Source of the DNA: HGM04593 sp045634085
GTDB taxonomy: Bacteria; Bacteroidota; Bacteroidia; Bacteroidales; Bacteroidaceae
Assembly: GCA_045634085.1 (NCBI GenBank)
Contig: JAZQZM010000051.1
Span: 1 to 40,723 of the forward strand
Length of the DNA stretch: 40,723 nt
Direction: 5' to 3'
Each line of letters opens with the position of its first letter. Positions within the stretch are counted from its first letter, which is position 1. Shown piece by piece: positions 23,493 to 32,879 of the stretch. A program made the position numbers and the translations under genes. The notes under the pieces are model-generated. The model saw only the letters and a list, made by a program, of their open reading frames with translations, ran no database searches and was not told where the DNA came from.

Positions 23493-24062
23493 ATGGAAGA
23501 GCTGGAATACAACGATGGCATTGAGGTCATTATCGCCAATGCCGAACACGAGAAATATGTCGAAGAGATTCTTGACACTATAAGCGCTGCCGCAAAGGTA
23601 CGCGGCACAGGTATTGCCAAGCGTACACACGAGTACGTGGCACAGAAGATGAAGGAGGGCAAGGCTATCATTGCGCTTGCCGGGGATGAGTTCGCAGGAT
23701 TCTGCTACATTGAGAGTTGGGGCAACAAGCAGTATGTTGCCAATTCAGGACTTATCGTAAGGGAGAAGTTCCGCGGACACGGACTTGCACGCCGCATCAA
23801 GCAACAGGCATTCAAGCTCTCAAGGGAGAAATGGCCCAATGCCAAGCTGTTCGGTCTCACAAGCGGCGGTGCCGTTATGAAGATCAACACCGAACTGGGA
23901 TATGTTCCCGTACCATTCTCGGAACTCACCGATGACGAGGCATTCTGGAAGGGATGCCAGGGCTGCGTGAACCATGATGTGCTCATGCGTACCGACAGAC
24001 GCTACTGCATATGCACAGCCATGCTCTACGACCCCGAAAAGCACGAAAAGAGAAACAAATAA
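23493..24062 (+). CDS. GNAT family acyltransferase in the arginine cluster, candidate N-acylglutamate synthase
   Basis: 189 residues, 13 bases after argR. The GNAT core is visible: AGDEFAGFCYIESWG, NSGLIVREKFRGHGLARRIKQQAF (acyl-CoA pyrophosphate loop, R-G-H-G-L-A), and KLFGLTSGGAVMKINTELGYVPV. The Cys-rich C terminus (CQGCVNHDVLMRTDRRYCICTAML) is unusual for a GNAT. The location between argR and argG and the absence of a classical ArgA or ArgJ in the window suggest it acylates glutamate in the first arginine step. Bacteroides uses succinylated intermediates, so succinyl-CoA could be the donor. This role is inference from context. Confidence 0.75.
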   Translation: MEELEYNDGIEVIIANAEHEKYVEEILDTISAAAKVRGTGIAKRTHEYVAQKMKEGKAIIALAGDEFAGFCYIESWGNKQYVANSGLIVREKFRGHGLARRIKQQAFKLSREKWPNAKLFGLTSGGAVMKINTELGYVPVPFSELTDDEAFWKGCQGCVNHDVLMRTDRRYCICTAMLYDPEKHEKRNK

Positions 24063-24124
24063 ACGATTATGGATACGTAAGCGGCGGATATGCATTGAAC
24101 CGTACACGAAACATACGATACGGC

Positions 24125-24155
24125 TTTATATATTCCGCACGTTTATCTATCTTTG
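24125..24155 (+). promoter_or_regulatory. argG promoter
   Basis: TATCTTTG (24148-24155) is an exact TAnnTTTG match with TTTA (24125-24128) 19 bases upstream. The argG start codon follows at 24166, so the leader is very short. Confidence 0.55.
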
Positions 24156-24165
24156 CAATATAATT

Positions 24166-25368
24166 ATGGAAAAGAAAAAAGTTGTTGTAGCATTCAGCGG
24201 TGGACTCGATACCTCATTCACCGTCATGTACCTTGCCAAGGAAAAGGGATATGAGGTTTATGCTGCATGTGCAAATACAGGAGGTTTCAGCGCCGAGCAG
24301 CTGAAGCAGAACGAGGAGAACGCCTACAAACTGGGCGCAAAGGAGTATGTCACACTTGACGTGACAGGAGAGTATTACGACAAGAGCCTGCGCTACATGA
24401 TATATGGCAATGTGCTGCGCAACGGCACTTACCCGATATCGGTATCTTCGGAGAGAATATTCCAGGCATTGGCAATAGCACGTTATGCCAACGAAATCGG
24501 TGCCGACGCCATTGCACACGGTTCTACAGGAGCCGGAAACGACCAGATACGCTTTGACATGACATTCCTTGTATGTGCTCCGGGCGTGGAGATAATAACA
24601 CTCACACGCGACATGACACTGACCCGCGAGTACGAGATAAACTACCTCAACGAGCATGGTTTCAAGGCAGACTTTACAAAGCTCAAATACTCTTACAACG
24701 TAGGTCTTTGGGGTACATCAATCTGCGGAGGCGAGATTCTTGACTCAAAGCAGGGACTGCCCGACAGCGCTTACCTGAAGCAGGTTGAGAAGGATGGCGA
24801 GGAGGAGCTTCGCCTCACATTCGAGAACGGTGAGCTCAAAGGCGTTAACGGCGAGACATTCGAGGACCCCATCAAGGCAATACAGAAGGTCGAGGAGATA
24901 GGCGCCCCCTATGGTATCGGCCGCGACATGCACGTAGGCGACACAATCATCGGCATCAGGGGCCGTGTGGGTTTTGAGGCAGCAGCGCCCATGCTCATAA
25001 TTGCAGCACACAAGTTCCTCGAGAAATATACACTGAGCAAATGGCAGCAGTACTGGAAGGACCAGGTTGCCAACTGGTACGGCATGTTCCTGCACGAGAG
25101 CCAGTATCTTGAGCCTGTGATGCGCGACATTGAGGCAATGCTTGAGAGTTCGCAGCGTAACGTTACAGGAACAGCTATCCTCAAACTCATGCCGAAGCAC
25201 TTTGAGACAGTGGGTGTAGTCTCACCCAACGACCTTGTAAAGAACAAGCTCGGCGAGTATGGCGAGGTGCAGAAGGGTTGGACTGCCGAGGACGCAAAGG
25301 GATTCATCAAGGTGACTTCTACCCCATTGCGTGCATACTATGCAAGCCACCCCGACGAGAAGATATAA
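24166..25368 (+). CDS. argG: Argininosuccinate synthase
   Basis: 400 residues from ATG 24166. It joins citrulline and aspartate using ATP. The ATP pyrophosphatase P-loop is VVAFSGGLDTSF near the N terminus; AHGSTGAGNDQIRFD and GLWGTSICGGEI are further family signatures. The upstream open frame to 23974 overlaps the GNAT gene and lies before the promoter, so it is not part of the protein. argC starts 15 bases later; argG-argC-argD form one operon. Confidence 0.96.
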   Translation: MEKKKVVVAFSGGLDTSFTVMYLAKEKGYEVYAACANTGGFSAEQLKQNEENAYKLGAKEYVTLDVTGEYYDKSLRYMIYGNVLRNGTYPISVSSERIFQALAIARYANEIGADAIAHGSTGAGNDQIRFDMTFLVCAPGVEIITLTRDMTLTREYEINYLNEHGFKADFTKLKYSYNVGLWGTSICGGEILDSKQGLPDSAYLKQVEKDGEEELRLTFENGELKGVNGETFEDPIKAIQKVEEIGAPYGIGRDMHVGDTIIGIRGRVGFEAAAPMLIIAAHKFLEKYTLSKWQQYWKDQVANWYGMFLHESQYLEPVMRDIEAMLESSQRNVTGTAILKLMPKHFETVGVVSPNDLVKNKLGEYGEVQKGWTAEDAKGFIKVTSTPLRAYYASHPDEKI

Positions 25369-25383
25369 TTTTTATAATACAAT

Positions 25384-26352
25384 ATGATACGAGTAGGAAT
25401 TATTGGAGGTGCGGGCTACACTGCAGGTGAACTTATACGTCTGCTGCTCATTCACCCCGAAGTTGAGATAAAGTTCATTCACAGCAGCAGCAATGCCGGC
25501 AACCGCATTACTGACGTACATGCAGGCCTTCATGGCGAGACCGACCTGATGTTCACTGACGAGATGCCTTTCGAGGAGATTGACCTGCTGTTCTTCTGCA
25601 CTGCGCATGGCGATACACGCAAGTTCATGGAGAGCCACGCACTGCCCGACGAGCTGAAGGTAATCGACCTCTCAATGGATTACCGCATAAAGAGCAACGA
25701 CCATGACTTCATCTATGGTTTGCCCGAGCTGAACCGCCGCAACACATGCAAGAGCCGCTATGTTGCGAACCCCGGCTGCTTTGCCACTTGTATTGAGCTC
25801 GGTCTCCTGCCATTGGCCAAGGAGCATCTGCTCAAAGGCGACATCTCGGTAAATGCCATTACCGGCAGCACCGGTGCAGGAGTGAAGCCACAGGCAAGCA
25901 CACACTTCAGTTGGAGAAACGACAACATGAGCATATACAAGCCGTTTGAGCACCAGCACTTGCCCGAGATCATGCAGAGCATAAGACAGCTGCAGCCCGA
26001 CTACAACGGTGAGATTGACTTCATCCCTTACCGTGGCGGCTTTGCACGCGGCATATTCACCACAATCGTAGTGAAGTGCGACCTTGACATCGAGACACTC
26101 TACAAGCTATATGAGAGCTACTACGACCGTGACTCGTTCACTCACATCGTGAACACACCGATTGACCTTAAACAGGTAGTGAACACCAACAAGTGCCTCA
26201 TCCACCTTGAGAAGCATGGCAACAAGCTGTTGATAACATCAATCATTGACAACCTGCTCAAGGGCGCAAGCGGTCAGGCAGTACATAACATGAACCTGCT
26301 GTTCGGATTGGCCGAGACCATTGGTCTGCAACTGAAACCGTCGGCATTCTAA
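25384..26352 (+). CDS. argC: N-acyl-gamma-glutamyl-phosphate reductase
   Basis: 322 residues. It reduces N-acyl-glutamyl phosphate to the semialdehyde with NADPH. The nucleotide-binding loop is GIIGGAGYTAGELIRLL; the catalytic Cys lies in YVANPGCFATCIELGLLPL; the late His is in the region IPYRGGFARGIFTTI / HLPEI. In Bacteroides relatives the acyl group is thought to be succinyl rather than acetyl. It lies between argG and argD. Confidence 0.95.
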   Translation: MIRVGIIGGAGYTAGELIRLLLIHPEVEIKFIHSSSNAGNRITDVHAGLHGETDLMFTDEMPFEEIDLLFFCTAHGDTRKFMESHALPDELKVIDLSMDYRIKSNDHDFIYGLPELNRRNTCKSRYVANPGCFATCIELGLLPLAKEHLLKGDISVNAITGSTGAGVKPQASTHFSWRNDNMSIYKPFEHQHLPEIMQSIRQLQPDYNGEIDFIPYRGGFARGIFTTIVVKCDLDIETLYKLYESYYDRDSFTHIVNTPIDLKQVVNTNKCLIHLEKHGNKLLITSIIDNLLKGASGQAVHNMNLLFGLAETIGLQLKPSAF

Positions 26353-26367
26353 AAAAGAAAGAGTATC

Positions 26368-27495
26368 ATGAAACTGTACGATGTATACCCGCTTTTTGAC
26401 GTAAACATCGTCAAGGGCGAGGGCTGCAAGGTGTGGGATGACAAGGGGACTGAATACCTTGACCTCTATGGCGGGCACGCAGTCATATCCATTGGACATG
26501 CACACCCCAAGTATGTGGAGAAGATAAGCAACCAGGTTGCAACATTGGGATTCTACTCCAACTCGGTGATAAACAACCTGCAGAAGAACGTTGCCGAGCT
26601 GTTGGGACGCATAAGCGGTTACGAGGATTACAACCTGTTCTTTATAAACTCGGGTGCCGAGGCCAATGAGAATGCCCTCAAGCTCTCATCGTTCAAGAAC
26701 GGGAAGAAGCGCGTGATTGCATTCAAGAAAGCTTTTCACGGACGCACTTCACTTGCTGTTGAAGTGACCGACAACCCGAAGATAATTGCTCCGATAAACG
26801 CCAACGGACACACTACATACCTTCAGTTCGGTGACATCGAAGGCGTACGCGCCGAGATTGAGAAGGGCGACGTTACTGCAGTCATAATTGAAGGCATTCA
26901 GGGCGTGGGAGGTGTAGTAATACCGGAGGAGAGTTTCCTGCAGGAGCTGCAGACACTGTGCAACGCAACGGACACCACACTCATTCTTGATGAGATACAG
27001 AGTGGTTGCGGACGCAGCGGAAAGTTCTTCGCGCACCAGTGGGCCGACATAAAGCCCGACATGATTACACAGGCAAAGGGCATCGGCAACGGATTCCCTA
27101 TTGGTGTAGTACTCATCAGTCCCAAGTTCGAAGCCGTATACGGTGAATTGGGTACCACATTCGGCGGCAACCACCTTGCATGTGCTGCAGCTGAGGCTGT
27201 TCTTGAGACAATGGAGGAGGAGAATCTGCTTGAGAATGTGAACCGCGTGGGTGAATACCTGATGCAGGAGCTCAGAAAGATTGAAAACATAAAGGAGGTG
27301 CGCGGACGCGGACTCATGATTGGCATTGAGTTTGAGGAACCGATAAAGGAAATACGCCGCCGACTGCTATTCGAGGAGCATGTATTCACCGGCGTAAGCG
27401 GTACGAATGTAATACGCCTGCTGCCGCCACTGACACTGAGCATGACGGAAGCCAAGGAGTTCATCAGAAGATTCAGGAAAGTACTTGGACAATAA
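26368..27495 (+). CDS. argD: N-acylornithine aminotransferase
   Basis: 375 residues, PLP-dependent class III aminotransferase. Landmarks are FINSGAEANENALKLS, AFHGRTSLAVEVTDN, LILDEIQSGCGRSGKFF (Asp binding the PLP ring) and TQAKGIGNGFPIGVV with the Schiff-base Lys. It makes N-acylornithine from the ArgC product and ends the arg operon; the carbamoyltransferase and kinase genes (argF', argB) are not in the window. The stop codon is part of a 23-bp hairpin. Confidence 0.94.
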   Translation: MKLYDVYPLFDVNIVKGEGCKVWDDKGTEYLDLYGGHAVISIGHAHPKYVEKISNQVATLGFYSNSVINNLQKNVAELLGRISGYEDYNLFFINSGAEANENALKLSSFKNGKKRVIAFKKAFHGRTSLAVEVTDNPKIIAPINANGHTTYLQFGDIEGVRAEIEKGDVTAVIIEGIQGVGGVVIPEESFLQELQTLCNATDTTLILDEIQSGCGRSGKFFAHQWADIKPDMITQAKGIGNGFPIGVVLISPKFEAVYGELGTTFGGNHLACAAAEAVLETMEEENLLENVNRVGEYLMQELRKIENIKEVRGRGLMIGIEFEEPIKEIRRRLLFEEHVFTGVSGTNVIRLLPPLTLSMTEAKEFIRRFRKVLGQ

Positions 27496-27544
27496 TATAA
27501 CAGAAGCGGAATCCGATAAACCGGATTCCGCTTCTGTTATATTA
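27493..27544. terminator. Bidirectional terminator, 23-bp perfect stem
   Basis: Arms 27493-27515 and 27522-27544 are perfectly complementary with a 6-base loop (ATAAAC). It separates argD from the convergent Sel1 gene and the left arm includes the argD stop codon. Confidence 0.8.
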
Positions 27545-27553
27545 CAAACCATT

Positions 27554-28468
27554 CTACATTTTCTTCAGGATTTCAGCAGCCTCGCTGTTGCCTCTTTCCG
27601 CAGCTACCTGATACAACCTGCGCGCATATCTTTTATTCCGCACCGTTCCATGACCATAGCGGTAACAATCGGCCAACACTTTAGTGCCTTCGTGGTCTCC
27701 ACTCATGTGCAGAGCCTTGGCCCACCAGAACACAGTGCTGTAATTGCCCTCGCGCAACGCATCGTTCATCAGCAGCTTTCTGGACATACGATGCCCATTT
27801 GTCGCGGCTGAGTGTATACATGCATAGCCGGTACCCAACTCTTTATCCCTGTATCCAGGGTTATTCATGGCAAGCTGGAGCCCATACTCATACAGTCCAT
27901 CCAAGTCACCAGCCAAGGCTGATTGTCTAAACCATCTACGTGCCTCACCTTTATCGGCCAGTACATATTTTCCGTCAAGATAAATATGGCCAAGAGCATT
28001 CATGGCCTTGGTGTTGCCAAGTTCCGCAGCACTCTTGAACCAACGATAGGAAGAAGAGTCACACTGCTCTACATATATGCCCAATGCATACATAGTTCCA
28101 AGATGCATCTGCGCAGTGGGTTCACCCATCTCTGCAGCCCTTAGGAAATATTGGTAGGCTCTTGCATAATCCTGTTTTATGCCGGTGCCGTTCATGAAGG
28201 ATATTCCCAGATTCGTAATTGCCGGAGGATAATCATACTCCAATAGTTCCCAGAAACACTCTATCGCAAGATTGTAATGGCCGTCGTTGTAATAAGCCAT
28301 AGCCTCGGCATTCCTGCTGCGGCAATAGGACAAGGAGGTTCCACTAAGTGTGTCGGAGCATACGGTTGGCATCTGTACTACTGAACACGTGAACGGCAAT
28401 GAAGCTTCAAGCCTGCAAGAGATGACAACAAGCAGAAGTGAAAGAATATGTTTGAGAACGGGATTCAT
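27554..28468 (-). CDS. Sel1-repeat protein, exported
   Basis: 304 residues from ATG 28468 (a GTG two codons earlier overlaps the previous stop). A hydrophobic N terminus (VLKHILSLLLVVISC) suggests a signal peptide, with the Cys a possible lipoprotein site. Sel1-type alpha-helical repeats fill most of the rest: AITNLGISFMNGTGIKQDYARAYQYFLRAAEMGEPTAQMHLGTMY and later units up to ARRLYQVAAERGNSEAAEIL. Such repeats mediate protein contacts. It is the last gene of the dut-TPR-DUF4292-EnvC-Sel1 operon. Confidence 0.82.
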   Translation of the reverse strand: MNPVLKHILSLLLVVISCRLEASLPFTCSVVQMPTVCSDTLSGTSLSYCRSRNAEAMAYYNDGHYNLAIECFWELLEYDYPPAITNLGISFMNGTGIKQDYARAYQYFLRAAEMGEPTAQMHLGTMYALGIYVEQCDSSSYRWFKSAAELGNTKAMNALGHIYLDGKYVLADKGEARRWFRQSALAGDLDGLYEYGLQLAMNNPGYRDKELGTGYACIHSAATNGHRMSRKLLMNDALREGNYSTVFWWAKALHMSGDHEGTKVLADCYRYGHGTVRNKRYARRLYQVAAERGNSEAAEILKKM

Positions 28469-28473
28469 ATACA

Positions 28474-29781
28474 CTACATCTTGAGCCAGTCGGCAGGGTT
28501 AAGAATCTGCTTCTCCTTACGCAGCTGGAACTGGATCCTTGGCGTTCCGGTCCTTGCATCAACTCCCACATCGCCAAGGATGGCACCGGCTTTCACCGTC
28601 TCGCCACCGCTTACGCGCATGTTGGAGACATTGCTGTATACCGAAATGTACTCGCCGTGACGCACAAGCACGAAGTGATAGTTGCCGTCATTGACAACGG
28701 CGGTCACCTTACCGTCGAATATACAACGCACCTGCGCACCTTTACTGCCCTCAAGGACAATACCCTTGTTGTTTATCTGTACATTACCCTTGCCTGCTAT
28801 GACATTCTTTGTTCCGAACTCATCTACCACAAGATAGGGACCGGTGATGGGGACAGGCATACTCTTCTTGTTCTTCAGGAAAGTGCCTGTCATTTTGGCA
28901 ACACCGGCATTATCGGCATAACTCTCCTCGCTTTTTGTTGTACTCTTTGATGTCTTGCCGGACTTGGCAGCCTTGGCTTTCTCAGCCTCCCTCTTTTTAC
29001 GCGCTGCCTCCTCGGCACGTTTCCTTGCAGCACGTTCCTCGGCAAGCACTCTCTCAATCTCAGCGTCAATGCGCTTGTTGAGTTTGTCCAGTTCTTTCTG
29101 TTTCTTATTGATTTCGGCCTGTACCTTACCCGACTGCTTCTTCAGTTTCGCTATAACGGTGTGCTGTTCCTTTTCAAGCTGTTGCAACTCTGCAGTAACG
29201 GTCTCCTGCTCCTTAAGTGAAACCTTTTTTGCTTCATTAGCGCTTTCAAGCTCACTTTTCTTGCCATTAAGGATGTCTATCTGATTCTGCAGACTCTCGG
29301 CAAGACGGACATGCGCATCCATATATTCACTTGCATAACGGTAACGGCGCAACAGGGTATTGAAATCCTCGGAAGAGAGAAGGAACAGCAGTTTATTGTT
29401 CAGTTTGCTGTATTTGCGCGTACGGCGCAGAGCCTCGGCATACTCTTTTCGCGATTTACCTACACGTGTCTCCTGTACCTTGATATCGGATTTTATCTGT
29501 TTAATTTCGTTATCAATGCCTTTTATCTCGTTTTTCAGGAGTGTGACCAAAGACTTCTGTTTCTTAATGCGTGCCTCCAGGACACTAAGGTTACGCAGTT
29601 GGCTGTTGACATCCTCCTGCGTCGACAAGAGTATCTTCTTCTGCTCTTCAATCTCTTTATTGAGTGTTGTAGCCTGACCGCGCATCTTCTTTATCTTGGC
29701 GTTCTGTGCAGACGAGGTGCAGAAAGGGAGTGCCAGCAACAGGCAGAAAAAGAGTATGTTCTTCATGATATTTTCTTTCAT
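28474..29781 (-). CDS. EnvC-like murein hydrolase activator (degenerate LytM domain)
   Basis: 435 residues: signal peptide (MKNILFFCLLLALPFCTSSA), a long coiled coil (about 28-270, Lys/Glu-rich, ending in an Ala/Lys-rich linker), then an M23/LytM domain (about 310-435). The zinc ligands of active M23 peptidases are absent: no H-x3-D after the FGTKN segment, and the HxH position reads RIQFQL. This matches EnvC, which activates amidases during cell separation rather than cutting peptidoglycan itself. It lies in an envelope operon, 30 bases after the DUF4292 gene. Confidence 0.85.
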   Translation of the reverse strand: MKENIMKNILFFCLLLALPFCTSSAQNAKIKKMRGQATTLNKEIEEQKKILLSTQEDVNSQLRNLSVLEARIKKQKSLVTLLKNEIKGIDNEIKQIKSDIKVQETRVGKSRKEYAEALRRTRKYSKLNNKLLFLLSSEDFNTLLRRYRYASEYMDAHVRLAESLQNQIDILNGKKSELESANEAKKVSLKEQETVTAELQQLEKEQHTVIAKLKKQSGKVQAEINKKQKELDKLNKRIDAEIERVLAEERAARKRAEEAARKKREAEKAKAAKSGKTSKSTTKSEESYADNAGVAKMTGTFLKNKKSMPVPITGPYLVVDEFGTKNVIAGKGNVQINNKGIVLEGSKGAQVRCIFDGKVTAVVNDGNYHFVLVRHGEYISVYSNVSNMRVSGGETVKAGAILGDVGVDARTGTPRIQFQLRKEKQILNPADWLKM

Positions 29782-29811
29782 AGGTATCGTCTTGAATTAG
29801 TATAGCCCGTG

Positions 29812-30633
29812 TCAATCCATATTTCCCATAGACCCGAGGATTGCCTCAAGGCTGAATCTCTGATATGCCCCGGATACACGGCGCGGGGAGAATGTGAACA
29901 TGTCTTTCTTGAGATTACTCATCCTAAGAGTCAATGCTGCGGAGACTCCCTCGCCCTTGAACGACAGTTCAACTGTCTGCGGGAACAGCAGGCCATCAAA
30001 ATCAACAAAATCGGCATAACGGCAAACCACATTGCCTCCGTTGGCATAAGAACCCTCACTCTTTACAAGGTTGCCGCTGTTCTTGTCCAGATAGAATTTA
30101 TATACCACTGCTGCTTTGCGCGATGTTGTAACCGTCACATAGCCTCCTTCATCAGCAACATCCATCCCGTCAAGCGCCTTCTCAAAAGGGATTCCGTCGG
30201 GCGAAAACATCCTGTTGAGAATAACAGACTCGAGAATACGGTAATCGGTACCGGTCCTGTCAAGGAAAGGAACTCCGGCATATGGAGCATCGGCATATAT
30301 CTTGTCTATCTTATATATAAACCTGACAGAATGGGGAAGGAACTCGAAACAGGCGGCTTCCATAAGCCCCATGGCCGTGGCACTCAACTGGATACCTTCG
30401 CCGGCCTTTATACGCAACTTGCCTTTGGCTGTAGCGCACTCTTCATTGACTGAGGCACTCATTTTCATGCTGCACGCAAGATACTCCACCTCTCTGGTTG
30501 CTGAGGGCACAAGCAAGACCGAATCAGCAGTCACATGACCACCCGACACTGTTGCCACACGTCTGCTGCTGCAGCCCGAAAGCGACAGGAGAAGTGAGAG
30601 GAACAGAAATATGTAACAGCAGGACCTATTCAT
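29812..30633 (-). CDS. DUF4292 lipoprotein
   Basis: 273 residues with a lipoprotein signal (LLSLSGC lipobox, Cys at about residue 21). The remainder is beta-rich and matches what I know of the Bacteroidetes family DUF4292, an outer-membrane lipoprotein group with a LolA/LolB-like shape: LRIKAGEGIQLSATAMGLMEAACFEFLP and VDFDGLLFPQTVELSF. The start overlaps the TPR gene stop (ATGA), indicating translational coupling. Function unproven; a role in envelope lipid or lipoprotein handling is a guess. Confidence 0.8.
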   Translation of the reverse strand: MNRSCCYIFLFLSLLLSLSGCSSRRVATVSGGHVTADSVLLVPSATREVEYLACSMKMSASVNEECATAKGKLRIKAGEGIQLSATAMGLMEAACFEFLPHSVRFIYKIDKIYADAPYAGVPFLDRTGTDYRILESVILNRMFSPDGIPFEKALDGMDVADEGGYVTVTTSRKAAVVYKFYLDKNSGNLVKSEGSYANGGNVVCRYADFVDFDGLLFPQTVELSFKGEGVSAALTLRMSNLKKDMFTFSPRRVSGAYQRFSLEAILGSMGNMD

Positions 30634-32342
30634 CGGGCATAGTATTTACGTTTCTTTATCTTCTTTTTCAGCACCTTTGAAGTATCGCCCTGTTCAAGAG
30701 CCTTTTCCCAATACTCTACTGCACGCACAATATTACCGCATTTGGCAAAGATGTCACCACAGTGGTGATATTCAACGGCACTCATATCCGCGTTTACCAG
30801 TATCAGTTTCTCGGCATAGGCCTTGGCCTCCTCGTACCGCCCCATGCAGAAAAGCAGCCACGCATAGGTATCTATGTATATTGCGTTATCGGGTTCCTGC
30901 GCCAACGTCTTCTCACTCATGGAAAGAGCACGTTCCAGGTCCTTTCCCTCAAGTGCGAGATAATAGGCATAATTGTTAAGCACAGTAAGTTCCGAGGGAT
31001 TGTATACCAGGGCCGAATCGTACGCCTCCATACATTTGTCCTGCATATTTAGCTCGTGATACGTATCTCCAAGAACAGTAAACACCCTTGCTGTTATTGA
31101 AAAGGTACTCTCCTCGCTACGACGGACAAGACCGTCCTCGTAAACTTTGACAGCCTCCTCCTTGTTGCCAAGAAGATATTTGGCAACTCCTTTGTAGTAG
31201 TAGAGTTCAAGCATATCAGGGATGTAGAGCAGTGCATTGTCACTACATTTGACAACCTCCTCATAATCCTCACTGTCAATGGCGTAAATCAGTTTCTGCA
31301 GAAGTGCCGAACGGTTATCGGGTTCCATAGAAAGGATTCTGTCAAGAACCGGGGTCACGACCTCGGGTGAGGCATTACGGTAAAGCAGATACTGCACATA
31401 GAGGTCGGCAACCTCAACACGGTCATATGGCAGCGAGAGCATCTCCTCAAAGAAACCGGACATATATGTAGTGTCCATCCTTTCCTTGTAGCGCGCATAA
31501 TCAAGCAGTGTGGAGACGCGTTGTTCCACGTCAATCCTTTCACTCTTGAGCAAACGTTCCACGGCTTCACAATAGAGGGAATCCCTGTCTGTCATCAGAT
31601 ATATGTTGCAAAGCGATGAGAGGGAAGCCACATCGGTCGAATCATTGCCTACAGCATCGGAATAGACTCTCTCGGCATTTGCGTAGTCACCGAAAATGGA
31701 ATATATGTCGCCCTGGAGAGAACGGCATTGCTGGTTGTCGGGAAAATCGGATATCATGCGACGTACCGCAGCGAGTGCTCGGGTGCTATCCTGCAGTATA
31801 AGCAGCTGTTTGACACGGTGCAGCGATATAGTCTCGTTCTTACCCTCGGCCTTTTCAATTTTGTCCAGCACTTCTACAGCCTTTTCATGCTCCTGCTCAT
31901 CGTTGTACAGAGAATAAAGTGACATATATATATCACTTTTTGAATCGCTGTAGTCGAGCATCTTCTCGTACATGGCAATGGCCGATGCCCGGTCATTGGC
32001 TCTGCCGTAGAACTCCACAAGTGCCTCACAATACTTAATGTTGTGAGGTTCCTTTTCAACGATATCCTTCAGCATTTCATGCGCTTGGGACTCCTTGCCC
32101 AGGAACTGGTAGAAAGAAGCCAAATCATACTTGACAGCCGACGATTCGGGAGAAAGACGGCGGCAGTGCTCAAGCATCTCAAAACAGGCATCAAGACTGT
32201 CCTGTTCGAGCAAGGATATTGCCTGCAGATAATAATACTCTGCAGCACGTTCACGTGCCTTGCCGTCAGCGCCATGCTGCGCAAAGACGGCAAAAGGTAG
32301 CAGCAACAGCAATGCCGTCATATATTGAGTGAAACGCCTCAT
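30630..32342 (-). CDS. TPR-repeat protein, exported
   Basis: 570 residues with a signal peptide (LLLLLPFAVFAQ). Tetratricopeptide repeats run across nearly the whole chain, for example AEYYYLQAISLLEQDSLDACFEMLEHCRRLSP, ELYYYKGVAKYLLGNKEEAVKVYEDGL, and LNNYAYYLALEGKDLERALSMSEKTLAQEPDN. The C terminus is basic (KKKIKKRKYYAR). Homologues occur next to dut and DUF4292 in Bacteroidetes, and this fixed order suggests a shared envelope role, probably as a scaffold. It starts 32 bases after dut. Confidence 0.85.
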   Translation of the reverse strand: MRRFTQYMTALLLLLPFAVFAQHGADGKARERAAEYYYLQAISLLEQDSLDACFEMLEHCRRLSPESSAVKYDLASFYQFLGKESQAHEMLKDIVEKEPHNIKYCEALVEFYGRANDRASAIAMYEKMLDYSDSKSDIYMSLYSLYNDEQEHEKAVEVLDKIEKAEGKNETISLHRVKQLLILQDSTRALAAVRRMISDFPDNQQCRSLQGDIYSIFGDYANAERVYSDAVGNDSTDVASLSSLCNIYLMTDRDSLYCEAVERLLKSERIDVEQRVSTLLDYARYKERMDTTYMSGFFEEMLSLPYDRVEVADLYVQYLLYRNASPEVVTPVLDRILSMEPDNRSALLQKLIYAIDSEDYEEVVKCSDNALLYIPDMLELYYYKGVAKYLLGNKEEAVKVYEDGLVRRSEESTFSITARVFTVLGDTYHELNMQDKCMEAYDSALVYNPSELTVLNNYAYYLALEGKDLERALSMSEKTLAQEPDNAIYIDTYAWLLFCMGRYEEAKAYAEKLILVNADMSAVEYHHCGDIFAKCGNIVRAVEYWEKALEQGDTSKVLKKKIKKRKYYAR

Positions 32343-32374
32343 TTATATCAATGTAAATTTTAATGACACCTGAA

Positions 32375-32806
32375 TCAAACTCCGGTGTGTCCGAAACCTC
32401 CGGCACCACGTTCAGTCTCGCCAAGAACCTCTACCTGACACCACTCTACCTGTTCATGGCGAGCTATTACCATCTGCGCAATGCGTTCACCATCTGCGAT
32501 GACAAACGGCTCATTGGAGAGGTTGACAAGAATCACGCACACCTCACCACGATAGTCGGCATCAATTGTACCTGGAGAATTGAGCACAGTAATGCCCTTC
32601 TTTATTGCAAGTCCGCTACGAGGTCTCACCTGAGCCTCAAAACCCGCAGGAAGAGCAAGAAAAAGTCCTGTAGGTACAAGTACACGCTGCAATGGTTGCA
32701 GTTCTATCGGTTGGTCAAGGTTTGCCCTCAAATCCATACCTGCTGAGAGACATGTCGCATATGACGGCAACTGGTGTTTCGATTTGTTGATTATCTCTAC
32801 TTTCAT
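32375..32806 (-). CDS. dut: Deoxyuridine 5'-triphosphate nucleotidohydrolase
   Basis: 143 residues from ATG 32806 (MKVEIINKS). It hydrolyses dUTP to dUMP. The five trimeric dUTPase motifs are visible: AGMDLRA, RPRSGLAIKKG, GTIDADYRGE, ERIAQMVI, and the C-terminal GAGGFGHTG. An in-frame extension upstream runs into the terminator 32833-32860 and is rejected. First gene of the envelope operon. Confidence 0.95.
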   Translation of the reverse strand: MKVEIINKSKHQLPSYATCLSAGMDLRANLDQPIELQPLQRVLVPTGLFLALPAGFEAQVRPRSGLAIKKGITVLNSPGTIDADYRGEVCVILVNLSNEPFVIADGERIAQMVIARHEQVEWCQVEVLGETERGAGGFGHTGV

Positions 32807-32832
32807 AATTTTTATCCTGTTTAAATAAAGAA

Positions 32833-32860
32833 CTCCGGGATTCAATTAATGTTCCCGGAG
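32833..32860 (-). terminator. Terminator after glsB
   Basis: CTCCGGGA (32833-32840) and TCCCGGAG (32853-32860) pair over 8 bp with a 12-base loop; on the minus strand TTCTTTATTT follows. It ends the glsA-glsB transcript just before dut. Confidence 0.65.
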
Positions 32861-32879
32861 CCCCTAAATATAATATTCA

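Noticed and set aside
23974..24165. 64-residue N-terminal extension of ArgG
   Set aside because: Overlaps the GNAT gene and lies before the argG promoter; ArgG normally starts at MEKKKVVVAFSGG.
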